This document shows positions 1 to 9,192 of a DNA stretch of 64,000 nt, one piece after another. The notes under the pieces are model-generated. The model was not told where the DNA came from, did no database searches, and worked only from the letters and a program-made list of their open reading frames with translations. Position 1 is the first letter of the stretch. Every line of letters begins with the position of its first letter. The position numbers and the translations under genes were made by a program. The stretch is from Falsigemmobacter intermedius (lineage in GTDB: Bacteria; Pseudomonadota; Alphaproteobacteria; Rhodobacterales; Rhodobacteraceae): the NCBI RefSeq assembly GCF_004054105.1, contig NZ_SBLC01000004.1:556-64555 (forward strand). Reading direction: 5' to 3'.

Positions 1-220
1 GAGCATAGTGACGTGCTTCGGTCTCATACTCGACGTGTGCGGTCGAGATGGTGATGCCGCGTGCACGCTCTTCCGGTGCGCCGTCGATCTGGTCGTAGGC
101 TTTGAAGTCACCGAAGTATTTGGTGATTGCTGCGGTCAGCGTGGTTTTGCCGTGGTCAACGTGGCCGATGGTGCCGATGTTGACGTGCGGTTTGTTCCGT
201 TCAAACTTAGACTTAGCCAT
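1..220 (-). CDS. tuf: Elongation factor Tu, N-terminal part (cut by window edge)
   Basis: This is the first 73 codons of EF-Tu, the GTPase that delivers aminoacyl-tRNA to the ribosome. It begins [16 protein letters not shown] and carries the P-loop GHVDHGKT and the switch I stretch RGITI. The start at 220 is preceded by AAGGAGAGG about five bases upstream. The rest of the gene lies outside the window. It follows fusA in the usual str operon order (rpsL-rpsG-fusA-tuf). The identification is certain from the conserved N-terminus. Confidence 0.97.
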   Translation of the reverse strand, partial: MAKSKFERNKPHVNIGTIGHVDHGKTTLTAAITKYFGDFKAYDQIDGAPEERARGITISTAHVEYETEARHYA

Positions 221-280
221 GGAGGCCTCTCCTTAATTCGGTGGCGGTGCGTGGGATCACGCCCTGCCCGGGGGGGTAGG

Positions 281-302
281 GGTGCGTGCCGGAGCACGCA
301 CC
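281..302 (-). other. Stem-loop between fusA and tuf
   Basis: A perfect 9-bp inverted repeat (GGTGCGTGC, loop CGGA, GCACGCACC) sits in the 86-bp gap between the fusA stop and the tuf start. No U-tract follows it on the transcribed strand, so it is more likely a processing or partial attenuation hairpin than a full terminator. The role is inferred. Confidence 0.5.
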
Positions 303-306
303 GCCC

Positions 307-2430
307 TTATGCGTATTTCTTCTGAATCTCTTGCGAGAGGTTCTCAGGCACAGCGTCGTAGTGGTCGAACTGCATCGTGAACACTGCACGACCCGAGGAC
401 ATCGAGCGCAGGTTGTTGATGTAGCCGAACATATTCGCGAGCGGGACCATAGCGTCGATGACGTTGGCGTTGCCGCGCGTGTCCTGACCCTGAACCATGC
501 CCCGACGCGAGGTCAGGTCGCCGATGATGCCGCCGGTGTATTCTTCCGGGGTGACAACTTCGACTTTCATGATCGGCTCAAGCAGTTTCGCGCCTGCTTT
601 ACGCAGACCCTCACGCATTGCCGCACGCGACGCGATTTCGAAGGCGAGAACCGACGAGTCGACATCGTGGAAAGCACCATCGATCAGAGCGACTTTGAAG
701 TCGATCACCGGGAAGCCTGCCAGCGGACCGGAGTCCATGACCGACTTGATGCCTTTTTCGACGCCCGGGATGTATTCCTTCGGAACGGTCCCGCCGACGA
801 TTTTCGACTCGAACGAATAGCCTTCGCCCGGTTGGGTCGGCTCGATCACCAGCTTCACGCGTGCGAACTGGCCGGTACCACCGGTCTGTTTCTTGTGCGT
901 GTAGTCGATCTCAGCCGAGGTCGAGATGGTTTCGCGATAAGCCACCTGCGGAGCGCCGATGTTCGCCTCAACCTTGAACTCACGACGCATACGGTCGACG
1001 AGAATGTCGAGGTGAAGTTCGCCCATGCCCTTCATGATGGTCTGACCCGACTCGAAATCGGTTTCGACGCGGAAGGACGGGTCCTCAGCAGCCAGGCGAG
1101 CGAGGGCGAGGCCCATTTTCTCCTGGTCAGCTTTGGTTTTCGGCTCAACAGCGATCTCGATAACCGGCTGCGGGAAGGTCATGGTTTCGAGAACCACAGG
1201 CTTCGCCGGATCGCAGAGGGTGTCACCGGTGGTGGTCTCTTTCAGACCCGCCAGCGCGATGATGTCGCCTGCGAAGGCTTCTTCGATCTCTTCACGCTGA
1301 ATGGCGTGCATCACCATCATACGACCAACGCGCTCTTTTTTGCCTTTGGTGGCATTGAGCATCGTTTCGCCTTTCTTCAGCGAACCCGAATAGATGCGCG
1401 TGAAGGTCAGCGAACCCACGAAGGGGTCGTTCATGATTTTGAACGCCAGCGCCGAGAAAGGATCCTCATCGCGCGCGTTGCGCTCGATGTTACGGGTCTC
1501 GGTCTCGTCGCCCGGTGCGAAGCCGACATAAGCCGGAACGTCGGTCGGTGCAGGCAGGTAATCCACAACAGCGTTGAGGACCATCTGAACGCCTTTGTTC
1601 TTGAAGGCGGAACCAGCGAGAACCGGGAAGAAGGCCATCGACAAGGTGCCCTTACGGATCAGCTTGCGAAGGGTGTCTTCGTCGGGCTCGTTGCCTTCAA
1701 GGTAGGCTTCCATGGCGGCATCGTCCTGCTCGACGGCAAGCTCGATCATGTTGGCGCGCCATTTGTCTGCAAGATCCTGCAGCTCTTCACGGATCGGCTG
1801 ACGGATCCAGGAAGCGCCGACGTCGTCGCCCTTCCAGACCCACTCTTCCATCGTGACCAGGTCGATCGCGCCTTCCAGCGTGTCTTCCGCACCGATCGGC
1901 AGAGCGACCGGCAGAGGTTGACCACCGGTACGGTCTTTGATCATCTCGACGCACTTGAAGAAGTCAGCGCCGATTTTGTCCATTTTGTTGACAAAAACGA
2001 TACGCGGAACTTTGTAGCGGTCAGCCTGACGCCAGACGGTCTCGGTCTGCGGCTCAACACCGGCGTTGCCATCGAGAAGGCAGATCGCGCCGTCGAGCAC
2101 GGCCAGCGAACGCTCAACTTCAATGGTGAAGTCAACGTGGCCGGGGGTGTCGATGATGTTGAAGCGGTGCTTCTTCGACGGATCCGGGGTGTACGTCGGA
2201 TCGACGTGACGCTCCCAGGTGGTCGAGGTCGCTGCCGACGAGATGGTGATGCCGCGCTCAGCTTCCTGTTCCATGAAGTCCATGGTCGAGGCGCCGTCGT
2301 GGGTTTCACCCATCTTGTGGTTTTTGCCGGTGTAAAACAGAATACGCTCAGTCGTCGTGGTTTTACCCGCGTCGATGTGCGCCATGATGCCGAAGTTACG
2401 ATAGAGGTTAAGCGGGAACTCGCGTGCCAT
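307..2430 (-). CDS. fusA: Elongation factor G
   Basis: Translational GTPase that drives tRNA-mRNA translocation on the ribosome. The 707-residue product has the normal family length. GTPase motifs are in order: P-loop AHIDAGKTT (17-25), RGITI (59-63), DTPGH (94-98), NKMD (148-151). The C-terminal domains follow to the end of the protein. It lies 9 bp after rpsG in the str operon. Nothing is unusual about it. Confidence 0.98.
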   Translation of the reverse strand: MAREFPLNLYRNFGIMAHIDAGKTTTTERILFYTGKNHKMGETHDGASTMDFMEQEAERGITISSAATSTTWERHVDPTYTPDPSKKHRFNIIDTPGHVDFTIEVERSLAVLDGAICLLDGNAGVEPQTETVWRQADRYKVPRIVFVNKMDKIGADFFKCVEMIKDRTGGQPLPVALPIGAEDTLEGAIDLVTMEEWVWKGDDVGASWIRQPIREELQDLADKWRANMIELAVEQDDAAMEAYLEGNEPDEDTLRKLIRKGTLSMAFFPVLAGSAFKNKGVQMVLNAVVDYLPAPTDVPAYVGFAPGDETETRNIERNARDEDPFSALAFKIMNDPFVGSLTFTRIYSGSLKKGETMLNATKGKKERVGRMMVMHAIQREEIEEAFAGDIIALAGLKETTTGDTLCDPAKPVVLETMTFPQPVIEIAVEPKTKADQEKMGLALARLAAEDPSFRVETDFESGQTIMKGMGELHLDILVDRMRREFKVEANIGAPQVAYRETISTSAEIDYTHKKQTGGTGQFARVKLVIEPTQPGEGYSFESKIVGGTVPKEYIPGVEKGIKSVMDSGPLAGFPVIDFKVALIDGAFHDVDSSVLAFEIASRAAMREGLRKAGAKLLEPIMKVEVVTPEEYTGGIIGDLTSRRGMVQGQDTRGNANVIDAMVPLANMFGYINNLRSMSSGRAVFTMQFDHYDAVPENLSQEIQKKYA

Positions 2431-2439
2431 CCGACCCTC

Positions 2440-2910
2440 TTACCAGCGGTAGTGGCTGAACGCTTTGTTAGCGTCGGCCATCTTGTGGGTGTCTTCGCGC
2501 TTCTTCACTGCGGTGCCGCGGTTGTTGACCGCATCCGACAGTTCAGCAGCAAGACGCTCTTCCATGGTGTTCTCGTTACGCTTGCGCGCAGCGGTGATCA
2601 GCCAGCGGATTGCCAGAGCTTCGCGACGTGCGGGACGCACTTCGACCGGAACCTGGTAGGTAGCACCACCCACACGACGCGAGCGCACTTCAACAGCCGG
2701 CTTCACGTTGTCGAGGGCTTCATGGAAAGCCTCAACCGGAGCGCGTTTCAGGCGCTTCTCGACGCGGTCGAGAGCGTTGTAAACGATGGTTTCTGCGATC
2801 GACTTTTTGCCGTCGATCATCAGGTTGTTCATGAATTTGGTCAGAACGGTATCGCCGTATTTGGCGTCCGGCAGGACCTGGCGCTTCTCAGCAGCGTGAC
2901 GACGTGACAT
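2440..2910 (-). CDS. rpsG: 30S ribosomal protein S7
   Basis: Small-subunit protein that nucleates assembly of the 16S rRNA 3' domain and, in other bacteria, autoregulates the str operon. The product is 156 residues, the normal length, starting [10 protein letters not shown] and ending AFSHYRW. It contains the characteristic basic stretch [20 protein letters not shown]. It sits between rpsL and fusA with gaps of about 10 bp, so it is cotranscribed with them. Confidence 0.98.
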   Translation of the reverse strand: MSRRHAAEKRQVLPDAKYGDTVLTKFMNNLMIDGKKSIAETIVYNALDRVEKRLKRAPVEAFHEALDNVKPAVEVRSRRVGGATYQVPVEVRPARREALAIRWLITAARKRNENTMEERLAAELSDAVNNRGTAVKKREDTHKMADANKAFSHYRW

Positions 2911-2921
2911 ATCTCAGTTCC

Positions 2922-3293
2922 TCACTTCGGACGCTTCGCGCCGTATTTCGACCGGCGCTGACGACGATCTTTGACGCCCTGCGTGTCGAGCACGCCGCGC
3001 AGGATGTGGTAACGAACGCCCGGAAGGTCTTTTACCCGGCCGCCACGGATCAGAACCACGGAGTGTTCCTGAAGGTTGTGCTTTTCACCGGGAATGTAGC
3101 TGATGACCTCGAAGCCATTCGTCAGACGCACTTTGGCGACTTTACGCATAGCCGAGTTCGGCTTCTTCGGGGTGGTGGTGTAAACGCGGGTGCAAACGCC
3201 GCGCTTCTGCGGGCACTGCTGGAGGTGCTGCGACTTCGAGCGCGTCACCTTGGGCTGCCGCGGTTTGCGGATCAGCTGTTGGATCGTCGGCAT
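2922..3293 (-). CDS. rpsL: 30S ribosomal protein S12
   Basis: Decoding-site protein of the small subunit. The reading frame stays open further upstream, but homology starts at [10 protein letters not shown] (3293), giving the usual 123 residues, and an AAGGCGAG ribosome-binding sequence precedes it. The conserved KKPNSA loop is at 43-48 and the [12 protein letters not shown] loop near 86-96. Lys43 and Lys88, the positions where streptomycin-resistance substitutions are known, are both the wild-type lysine. It is the first gene of the str operon, behind the promoter at 3529-3557. Confidence 0.97.
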   Translation of the reverse strand: MPTIQQLIRKPRQPKVTRSKSQHLQQCPQKRGVCTRVYTTTPKKPNSAMRKVAKVRLTNGFEVISYIPGEKHNLQEHSVVLIRGGRVKDLPGVRYHILRGVLDTQGVKDRRQRRSKYGAKRPK

Positions 3294-3528
3294 AATATGC
3301 TCGCCTTCTCTTGCAACCCGTTCGGCCTCCACGCGTCCGCGGGGGTTTCCGGGGGCAGTCCGTAAATACGTGCCTTGCGCGTCCACAAAACACCAAAACC
3401 GCATGCGAATCCCAAGGCGGGACTCGACGCGGTGGAATCTCAGAGGATCGGAACCAGGAGTTCGGATCTTGACCACTTCGATTTCAGATCCGCATCGCGG
3501 GCCAGGGGCTTCTGATGCAGATGGGCGT

Positions 3529-3557
3529 GATATACGGAGAGTCGCCAGCGATGTCAA
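3529..3557 (-). promoter_or_regulatory. Sigma70 promoter of the str operon
   Basis: On the minus strand a consensus -35 TTGACA (3557-3552) is followed after exactly 17 bp by TATATC (3534-3529) as the -10. This fits a housekeeping promoter firing about 230 nt upstream of rpsL. Position and direction match the need of the operon. It was assigned by eye, without a transcript start. Confidence 0.75.
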
Positions 3558-3570
3558 CAGCAGCACGGGC

Positions 3571-3599
3571 ATTTCGACCCCCTGAATTGAGGTCGAAAT
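3571..3599. repeat. Inverted repeat upstream of the str promoter
   Basis: Perfect 9-bp arms ATTTCGACC and GGTCGAAAT separated by 11 bp lie 13 bp upstream of the -35 box of the str promoter. This could be a protein-binding site or the end of an upstream transcript. No family is recognised. Confidence 0.5.
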
Positions 3600-4202
3600 C
3601 GCTTATTTTTCCCAAGATTTCCTGGGGTCGGCGGGAAGTCGCGACTCCTGCGCAACTCTGGGTTCACCCAAGGACTTTCGGCGGTCGCCGAGGGGCGAAT
3701 CCCCCCTCTCCGGGCGAACTGCGGCAATCCAGCACAGCCGCGCCGCACCGTCAAGTGAACGGGCCGGATTGCCACCCCCCACACGCCGGCACGATGGGAT
3801 GCGCCCTGCCCTGCAGATCAAAGCAGGCGAGACGGTTATGTGCAGATATGGTAGGCCCCTTAAATCCGCCCCCTGGATCTAGGAAGACCGGCGCCGCTGC
3901 TCTCAGGTCCGGCAACCCGGCTTCCCGGACCAACCGGCGAATCAACGGCGGGTTTCGTCATTTTGACCGGACGCGGTGCGACCGTTGACGCCACCCGGAA
4001 GCTGCGCCGCCCGACTGCCGCAAGCCATGTTTTGTTAGGCGGCGCGTAGCCCCCTGCCCTGTATCCGACCGCGAAGCATCCTTTGGCAGGGCAGATTTCC
4101 TCCCGGAATTATCCACATATCTATTCACAAAGCGACGATTTCTGCCGCTGAATACTGACTTATTGCGCAAGAGACGCAGCTAAGTGTAGTCACTATCCGA
4201 CC

Positions 4203-5501
4203 CTATGACGCGCAGGACGCTGACCGACCACCTTCAGGCGGCGGCAGTTCCCTTGCCTCAGTCAGCCTTCTGGTCAGGAAAAAGGGGGCCGCCGCCAGCA
4301 GAACGGCAAGGGCAGCCGCCGGGCAGGCCGCCTCATAATCCCCTGTCCAGGCATAAAGCTGGCCCGATCCCCAGGAGCCGAGTGCCGCCCCGAGTGACAT
4401 CATCAGAAAGATCAGCCCGTAGATCGAACTGACCCGCCCCCGCGCAAAGATCCGCGCGTTGACCGCCGAGATCACCGGCCCGCGCGCGCCCTGACTCGTC
4501 CCGAAGGTCAGCACGAAAATCCAGACCAGCGTCGGATGCTGCCAGCGCGCATAAAGCCAGAGGGCAAGAATGCCCCCCAAAGTCCCCCCGAAGGAGATCA
4601 GCGTAGCGCCTTTGACCCCGAAGCACTGGCTGCCCCAGCCCGAGGCGATCACGCCGAGGATCGACAGCATTCCGGCCACACCGAAGGCCAGCGCCGCCTC
4701 CATCGCGGGCATGCCGCGCGACAGCAGAAAAGCGATGATCTGAACGCTCATCAGATAGGCCGCCACGGCGGTGAAGAAGAAGGACTGGATGAGCAGCCAG
4801 AGCTCAGGGGTGCGCAGAGCGCTGCGCACCGTCCACTCCGGCCCGCGCAGGGCCGCCCGCCCCTTGCGCTGCGCGGCCTCGGCTCTCGGGTTGCCCTCGG
4901 CCCCGGCAGCGATCCGCCCCCAGGGCAACAGCGCCAGCACAGGCAAAAGGGCCAGCGCCGCCCAGAACATCACAAAATAAGTGTCGCGCCAGCCAAGGCT
5001 CTCCACGCCCACCTGCGCCAGGGGGACCAGAACCAGCATACCCGAGCCGAAGCCCGCATAGGCCAGAGCCACCATCAGGCTCAGCTGGCGGTCAAACCAC
5101 CGCCCCAGCAGCGCAGAGGCCGGCACCATGCCCATCAGCGAAGAGGCCATACCGCACAGCACCCCCGGCCCCAGGTAGAGATGCCAAAGCGCCCCCGTCC
5201 GTCCCGCCGTCAGCAGTGCCAGCGCAAGGCATCCCGCCCCCGCCAGATAGGAAATCCGCGGCCCCCAACTGTCGAGGATCTGCCCCGTCAGCGGCGACAT
5301 CAGCCCAAGGGTGATCAGATAGGCCGAATAGACGCCGGTCAGCGCCGTATGGTCCCAGTGAAACGCCGCCTCCAGAGGTGCCATGAAGACCATGAAGGTA
5401 TCCACCACACCCCGAACGATGAAATTGCACAGAAAGGCGATGGCCACCACCAGCAGGGCAATGCCCCCCGGCCGCCGCACGGCAGAGGGGCTGCGGATCA
5501 T
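4203..5501 (-). CDS. MFS transporter, monocarboxylate/oxalate-formate-like
   Basis: A 432-residue inner-membrane carrier with about 12 hydrophobic helices and an Arg/Glu-rich central loop near residues 205-225, as in the major facilitator superfamily. The helix 2-3 loop (GQILDSWGPRISY) matches the MFS signature. The closest impression is of the oxalate/formate or monocarboxylate branch that moves small organic acids. Its start overlaps the stop of the CitE-like lyase gene (ATGA), so it is the last gene of the ten-gene CoA-ester operon. It is probably an uptake or export route for the pathway substrate or product. The exact substrate is unknown. Confidence 0.82.
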   Translation of the reverse strand: MIRSPSAVRRPGGIALLVVAIAFLCNFIVRGVVDTFMVFMAPLEAAFHWDHTALTGVYSAYLITLGLMSPLTGQILDSWGPRISYLAGAGCLALALLTAGRTGALWHLYLGPGVLCGMASSLMGMVPASALLGRWFDRQLSLMVALAYAGFGSGMLVLVPLAQVGVESLGWRDTYFVMFWAALALLPVLALLPWGRIAAGAEGNPRAEAAQRKGRAALRGPEWTVRSALRTPELWLLIQSFFFTAVAAYLMSVQIIAFLLSRGMPAMEAALAFGVAGMLSILGVIASGWGSQCFGVKGATLISFGGTLGGILALWLYARWQHPTLVWIFVLTFGTSQGARGPVISAVNARIFARGRVSSIYGLIFLMMSLGAALGSWGSGQLYAWTGDYEAACPAAALAVLLAAAPFFLTRRLTEARELPPPEGGRSASCAS

Positions 5502-6364
5502 GGCAGGTCGCGCCCCGCCGCAATCAGGATCTTCTCAGCCGCGCGGGCATGGGGCCTGTCGATCATCTTCCCGCCGATCTGAACCACGCCGGAATTCGGG
5601 TTCTGTGCGAAATGGCGCAGCACCTCTTCCGCCCAGGCGATTTCAGGCTCTGAGGGGGTGAAGGCGGCATTGACCGGCTCAATATGGCTGGGATGGATCA
5701 CCATTTTCGCGCCAAAGCCGTCGCGCCGCGCCGCACGGGATTCATCGGCGACATATTCCAGATCGCCGATCGCGGTGCAGACCGTATCGATCGCCGTCAC
5801 CCCTGCCGCCGCCGCCGCCATCAGGCACATATTGCGCGCAAGGATAAAGGGGCCGGAGTAATCCGCCCCGTCCCGGTTCGACAGCGCCCCGAGCGAGGCC
5901 GCCAGATCCTCCGCCCCCCAGAGCATCCCCTTCAGCCGCGGATGCGCGGGCGCATAGGTGGAGAGCCCCTGCATGGCCTCAGCCGTCTCGGTGGCGACGA
6001 CGTAAATATCGGTGCTGCCCTGCGTCAGCCCGAAAGCCGCTTCAAAGGCGGCCAGGTAATGCGCAAGCTCCCGCACATCCGCCCCGCCCCGGCATTTCGG
6101 CAAAAGGATGCCATCCGGGCGATGCGGCATCACCGCCGCCAGATCCACGAGCGTCTCGCCGGTGTCGAAAGCATTGACCCGCACCATCAGATATTTGGCG
6201 CGCGGTGACTGCTGCAGAAAGCCCGCCGTCTCGCTGCGCGCCAGAGCCTTATTGGCCAGCGAAACCGAATCCTCCAGATCCAGAACCAGCGCATCCGCCG
6301 CCGTCCCGCAGGCTTTCTCAAACTTCCGGGCGGAATCCCCCGGCACAAAGAGGATAGAGCGCAT
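5498..6364 (-). CDS. CitE-family CoA ester lyase (citramalyl-/malyl-CoA lyase type)
   Basis: A 288-residue TIM-barrel lyase of the HpcH/HpaI-CitE family, which cleaves or forms beta-hydroxyacyl-CoA esters with Mg2+. Visible motifs are SILFVPGD at the N-terminus, LDLEDSV (28-34), VRVNA with Arg62, the Mg-ligand Glu126 in ATETA, and GAEDL (150-154) with the second acidic pair. It is a distinct paralogue of mcl1 in this window. In the operon it would perform the last step, for example citramalyl-CoA to acetyl-CoA plus pyruvate. It overlaps the MaoC gene (TGATG) and the MFS gene (ATGA). Family is sure; substrate is inferred from context. Confidence 0.85.
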   Translation of the reverse strand: MRSILFVPGDSARKFEKACGTAADALVLDLEDSVSLANKALARSETAGFLQQSPRAKYLMVRVNAFDTGETLVDLAAVMPHRPDGILLPKCRGGADVRELAHYLAAFEAAFGLTQGSTDIYVVATETAEAMQGLSTYAPAHPRLKGMLWGAEDLAASLGALSNRDGADYSGPFILARNMCLMAAAAAGVTAIDTVCTAIGDLEYVADESRAARRDGFGAKMVIHPSHIEPVNAAFTPSEPEIAWAEEVLRHFAQNPNSGVVQIGGKMIDRPHARAAEKILIAAGRDLP

Positions 6365-6819
6365 CAGGCCACATCCTTTTTCCGCATCAGGCCGGTCCGG
6401 CGACAGGTCGCCACCACATCACCGTTCTGGTTCAGACAGATATGCTCAAATTCGACGATCCCGGCATTCGGGCGCGAGGCGCTTTCACGCTTGCCGATGA
6501 TCGTGGTGCGGGCCCGCAGGGTGTCTCCGGCGAAAACGGGTTTGGGGAATTTCACCTCCGTCATGCCCAGGTTGCCAATTGTGGTGCCAAGCGTGGTATC
6601 GGCCACGGTCATGCCGATCATAATGGCGAGGGTATAAAGGCTGTTAAACAGCGGTCTGCCCCATTCGGTCCCGGCCGAGAAGTGATTGTCGATATGCAAA
6701 GGCTGCGGATTCAGCGTCATCAGCGAGAAGGAGATATTGTCATGCTCGGTGACCGTGCGGCTGAGCGGATGCTCAAAGACCCGGCCCACCTCAAAGTCTT
6801 CGTAATAAAGTCCGGCCAT
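6364..6819 (-). CDS. MaoC-like enoyl-CoA hydratase (itaconyl/mesaconyl-CoA hydratase type)
   Basis: A 151-residue single hotdog domain. The active-site stretch LNPQPLHID (36-44) with Asn37, His42 and Asp44, then TEWGRPLFNS and PVFAGDTL, is the pattern of the mesaconyl/itaconyl-CoA hydratase branch (as in mycobacterial Rv2499c-like proteins). The generic MaoC motif has Asp where this has Asn37. The expected reaction is hydration of an unsaturated C5 dicarboxylyl-CoA to citramalyl- or methylmalyl-CoA. It directly precedes and overlaps the CitE-like lyase, which would cleave that product. The subfamily is recalled by pattern, not by search. Confidence 0.8.
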   Translation of the reverse strand: MAGLYYEDFEVGRVFEHPLSRTVTEHDNISFSLMTLNPQPLHIDNHFSAGTEWGRPLFNSLYTLAIMIGMTVADTTLGTTIGNLGMTEVKFPKPVFAGDTLRARTTIIGKRESASRPNAGIVEFEHICLNQNGDVVATCRRTGLMRKKDVA

Positions 6820-6831
6820 TCTCAGCTCTCC

Positions 6832-7980
6832 TCAAAGCAAAATCTGTCGGTCGCGCAGCGCGCGGATACGGGTCTCACAGATGCCCCAGCCCGCCAGTGC
6901 CTCAGCACCTGAGCCGCGCGGGGCGGGCGGGCGCGGCACAGCGGCCGGGGTCTGCGAAAAGCGCGGAGCGGGGGCGGGTTGCAGATGGCCTGCCACCTCC
7001 ACCCAGACACGGCGCGCAAGGTTCGCCGGATGGGCCTGAGCTTCTTTCAGGCTCAGGACCGGGGTGGCGCAGGCATCCGTGCCCTCAAAGACCGCCTCCC
7101 AATGGGCGCGACTCCGGCTCGCGATCCGCGCCGCCAGAGCCGCCCTTGCCGCAGGCCAGTTCTCGGGGCGGCTGACATCGGGGAACTCCTGCGGCTCAAA
7201 GCCGAGGCCGCGCAGCAGCTCCTCACGAAACCGCGCCTCGATCGGCGCGATGGCCAGATAGCCGCCGCAGGCACAGATGTAGCTGTCATACTGCGGCGCA
7301 CCGCTGTCGAGCAGGCTGCCCCCCCGCGCCTGCGGATCATGCAGGCCGGCGGCGATCAGCCCGCAGAGCGGCACCATCATGAGACTGACCCCATCGAGCA
7401 TCGCCGCATCGACCACCTGCCCCGTTCCCTCTGCCCGCGCCCTCAGCACCGAGGCCAGCAGCCCCGCCACCATCAGCATACCGCCACCGGCATAATCCCC
7501 AAGCAGATTAAGCGGTGCCACGGGGGGCGCGCCGCTGCGTCCCAGCATCGACAGGAGCCCGCTTTGCGCCAGATAGGTCAGATCATGCCCGGCGGTTTTC
7601 GCCAAAGGCCCCTCCTGCCCCCATCCGGTCAGCCGACCGTAACTCAGACGCGGATTGCGGCTCAGGCAGAGGTCCGGCCCAAGGCCCAGACGCTCCATCA
7701 CGCCGGGGCGAAACCCCTCAATCAAAGCCTCTGCGCCCGAAATCAGATCGAGCGCCAGCGCCACCCCCTCGGGCTGCTTCAGATCCAGCGCGATCGAGGC
7801 ACGGCCGCGCAGCGTGAAATCCAGGCCCTCAGGCCGGGCGATCCCGGCATCGCCGGGGGTGATCCGGTCGATGCGGATCACTTCGGCCCCCAGATCGGCC
7901 AGCATCATGGCCGCAAAAGGCCCGGGGCCGATGCCCGCCATTTCGACCACCCGCAGCCCCGCCAGCGGTCCGCCCGTCAT
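6832..7980 (-). CDS. Alpha-methylacyl-CoA racemase (CaiB/BaiF superfamily)
   Basis: 382 residues. Unlike the second CaiB/BaiF protein of the operon, this one carries racemase signatures: GIGPGPFAAMMLADLGAEV (17-34) and the catalytic residues of the AMACR family, His132 in GHDLTYLAQSG, Asp162 in NLLGDYAGGG and Glu248 in APIEARF. The spacing nearly matches the known 126/156/241 set. Such enzymes epimerise the 2-methyl carbon of an acyl-CoA. Here it would interconvert the two enantiomers of a 2-methylacyl-CoA such as methylsuccinyl-CoA before dehydrogenation. The gaps to its neighbours are 12 and 24 bp. Confidence 0.85.
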   Translation of the reverse strand: MTGGPLAGLRVVEMAGIGPGPFAAMMLADLGAEVIRIDRITPGDAGIARPEGLDFTLRGRASIALDLKQPEGVALALDLISGAEALIEGFRPGVMERLGLGPDLCLSRNPRLSYGRLTGWGQEGPLAKTAGHDLTYLAQSGLLSMLGRSGAPPVAPLNLLGDYAGGGMLMVAGLLASVLRARAEGTGQVVDAAMLDGVSLMMVPLCGLIAAGLHDPQARGGSLLDSGAPQYDSYICACGGYLAIAPIEARFREELLRGLGFEPQEFPDVSRPENWPAARAALAARIASRSRAHWEAVFEGTDACATPVLSLKEAQAHPANLARRVWVEVAGHLQPAPAPRFSQTPAAVPRPPAPRGSGAEALAGWGICETRIRALRDRQILL

Positions 7981-8004
7981 GGCATCGCCCCTGCTGCACG
8001 GAAA

Positions 8005-9171
8005 TCAATAGGATTTCTCAAGACCCAGAACCCGCTCGGCGATGAAAGACAGGGCAAGCTGCGGGCTGACCGGGGCGATACGCGGCACCATCACCTCCCG
8101 CAGATAGCGCTCGACATGATATTCTTTGGCATAGCCAAAGCCGCCATGGGTCATCACAGCCTGCTGGCAGGCGTTAAACCCGGCCTCACCGGCGAGATAT
8201 TTCGCGCCATTGGCCTCTGCGCCGCAGGGCAGGCCCCGATCATAGGCCCAGGCCGCTTTCATCACCATCAGCCAGGCGGCCTCCAGCTCACACCAGTTCT
8301 GCGCGAGGGGGTGCTGGATGCCCTGGTTGCGGCCAATGGGGCGGTTAAAGACCACGCGCTCTTTGGCGTATTGGGTGGCCTTGCGCAAAGCCGCCATGCC
8401 CAGACCCACGGCCTCTGCCGCGATCAGAATGCGCTCGGGGTTCATGCCGTGGAGGATATATTCAAAGCCGCGCCCCTCTTCGCCGATCAGATCCTCGGCG
8501 GGGATCTGCAGATCTTCAAAGAAAAGCTCGTTTGAATCCACGCATTTGCGGCCCATCTTCTCAATCTCACGGACCTTGATGCGGTCGCGGTCAAACCGGG
8601 TATAGAACAGGCTCAGCCCATGGGTCGGCTTTTTCACCTGATCGAGCGGCGTCGTGCGCGCCAGCAGCAGAATGCGGTCCGCGACCTGAGCGGTCGAGAT
8701 CCAGACCTTCTGCCCGGTCACGCGGTAGACCTCGCCGTCGCGCTTTGCAAAAAGCTTCAGCTGCGTGGTGTTCAGCCCGGTGTTCGGCTCGGTGACCGCA
8801 AAACAGGCTTTTTCGCGCCCCTCCGCCATGGGGCGGATCATCCGCTCCTTCTGCACCTGAGTGCCGTAGATATCGACGGGTTTCAGCCCGAAGATATTGA
8901 TATGCACCGCCGAGGCCCCCGACATCCCCGCACCGCTTTCGGCAATGGTGCGCATCATGATCGCGGCCTCAGTGATCCCCAGACCCGCACCGCCAAAGGC
9001 CTCGGGCGTGCAGATGCCCAGCCAGCCGTCTTTCGCCAGAGCATCGTAGAAATCCTGCGGAAAACCGCCCTCGCGGTCGCGCTTGAGCCAATAGGCATCA
9101 TCAAAGCCTTCGCAGATCTTCCCGACAGCCTCACGGATGGCCTCCTGTTCAGCGGTAAAAGCGAAATCCAT
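8005..9171 (-). CDS. Acyl-CoA dehydrogenase
   Basis: A 388-residue FAD enzyme of the acyl-CoA dehydrogenase family, introducing an alpha,beta double bond and passing electrons to ETF. The N-terminal helical domain, the middle motif CFAVTEPNTG (substrate/FAD) and KVWIS, and the C-terminal GGFGYAKEYHVERYLRE are present. The usual C-terminal catalytic Glu (YEGT region) is replaced by IAPVSPQL. A Glu occurs instead in MNPERIL, the place used by isovaleryl-CoA dehydrogenase. In this operon the likely substrate is a methyl-branched acyl-CoA. Confidence 0.88.
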   Translation of the reverse strand: MDFAFTAEQEAIREAVGKICEGFDDAYWLKRDREGGFPQDFYDALAKDGWLGICTPEAFGGAGLGITEAAIMMRTIAESGAGMSGASAVHINIFGLKPVDIYGTQVQKERMIRPMAEGREKACFAVTEPNTGLNTTQLKLFAKRDGEVYRVTGQKVWISTAQVADRILLLARTTPLDQVKKPTHGLSLFYTRFDRDRIKVREIEKMGRKCVDSNELFFEDLQIPAEDLIGEEGRGFEYILHGMNPERILIAAEAVGLGMAALRKATQYAKERVVFNRPIGRNQGIQHPLAQNWCELEAAWLMVMKAAWAYDRGLPCGAEANGAKYLAGEAGFNACQQAVMTHGGFGYAKEYHVERYLREVMVPRIAPVSPQLALSFIAERVLGLEKSY

Positions 9172-9192
9172 CTGTTCCTCCCCGGTCGCGCC

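Larger units (their letters stand above)
3294..4202. other. 909-bp intergenic region between rpsL and the catabolic operon
   Basis: No convincing gene is seen. The part next to rpsL is the str operon leader (about 230 nt of 5' UTR) and promoter. A perfect 9-bp inverted repeat lies at 3571-3599 just upstream of the promoter. The remainder up to 4202 has only short, unconserved open frames and no clear terminator for the MFS-ended operon that reads into it. Confidence 0.6.

Noticed and set aside
286-2907. Very long plus-strand open frame opposite fusA and rpsG
   Set aside because: It is a shadow of two certain genes in GC-rich DNA and has no recognisable domain.
3294-3572. Upstream extension of the rpsL frame
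   Set aside because: S12 homology starts at 3293 with normal length. The extension covers the leader and promoter region.
6832-7980. Calling the gene at 6832 a formyl-CoA transferase
   Set aside because: The His132/Asp162/Glu248 set and the GIGPGPFAAMMLADLG stretch fit alpha-methylacyl-CoA racemase better.
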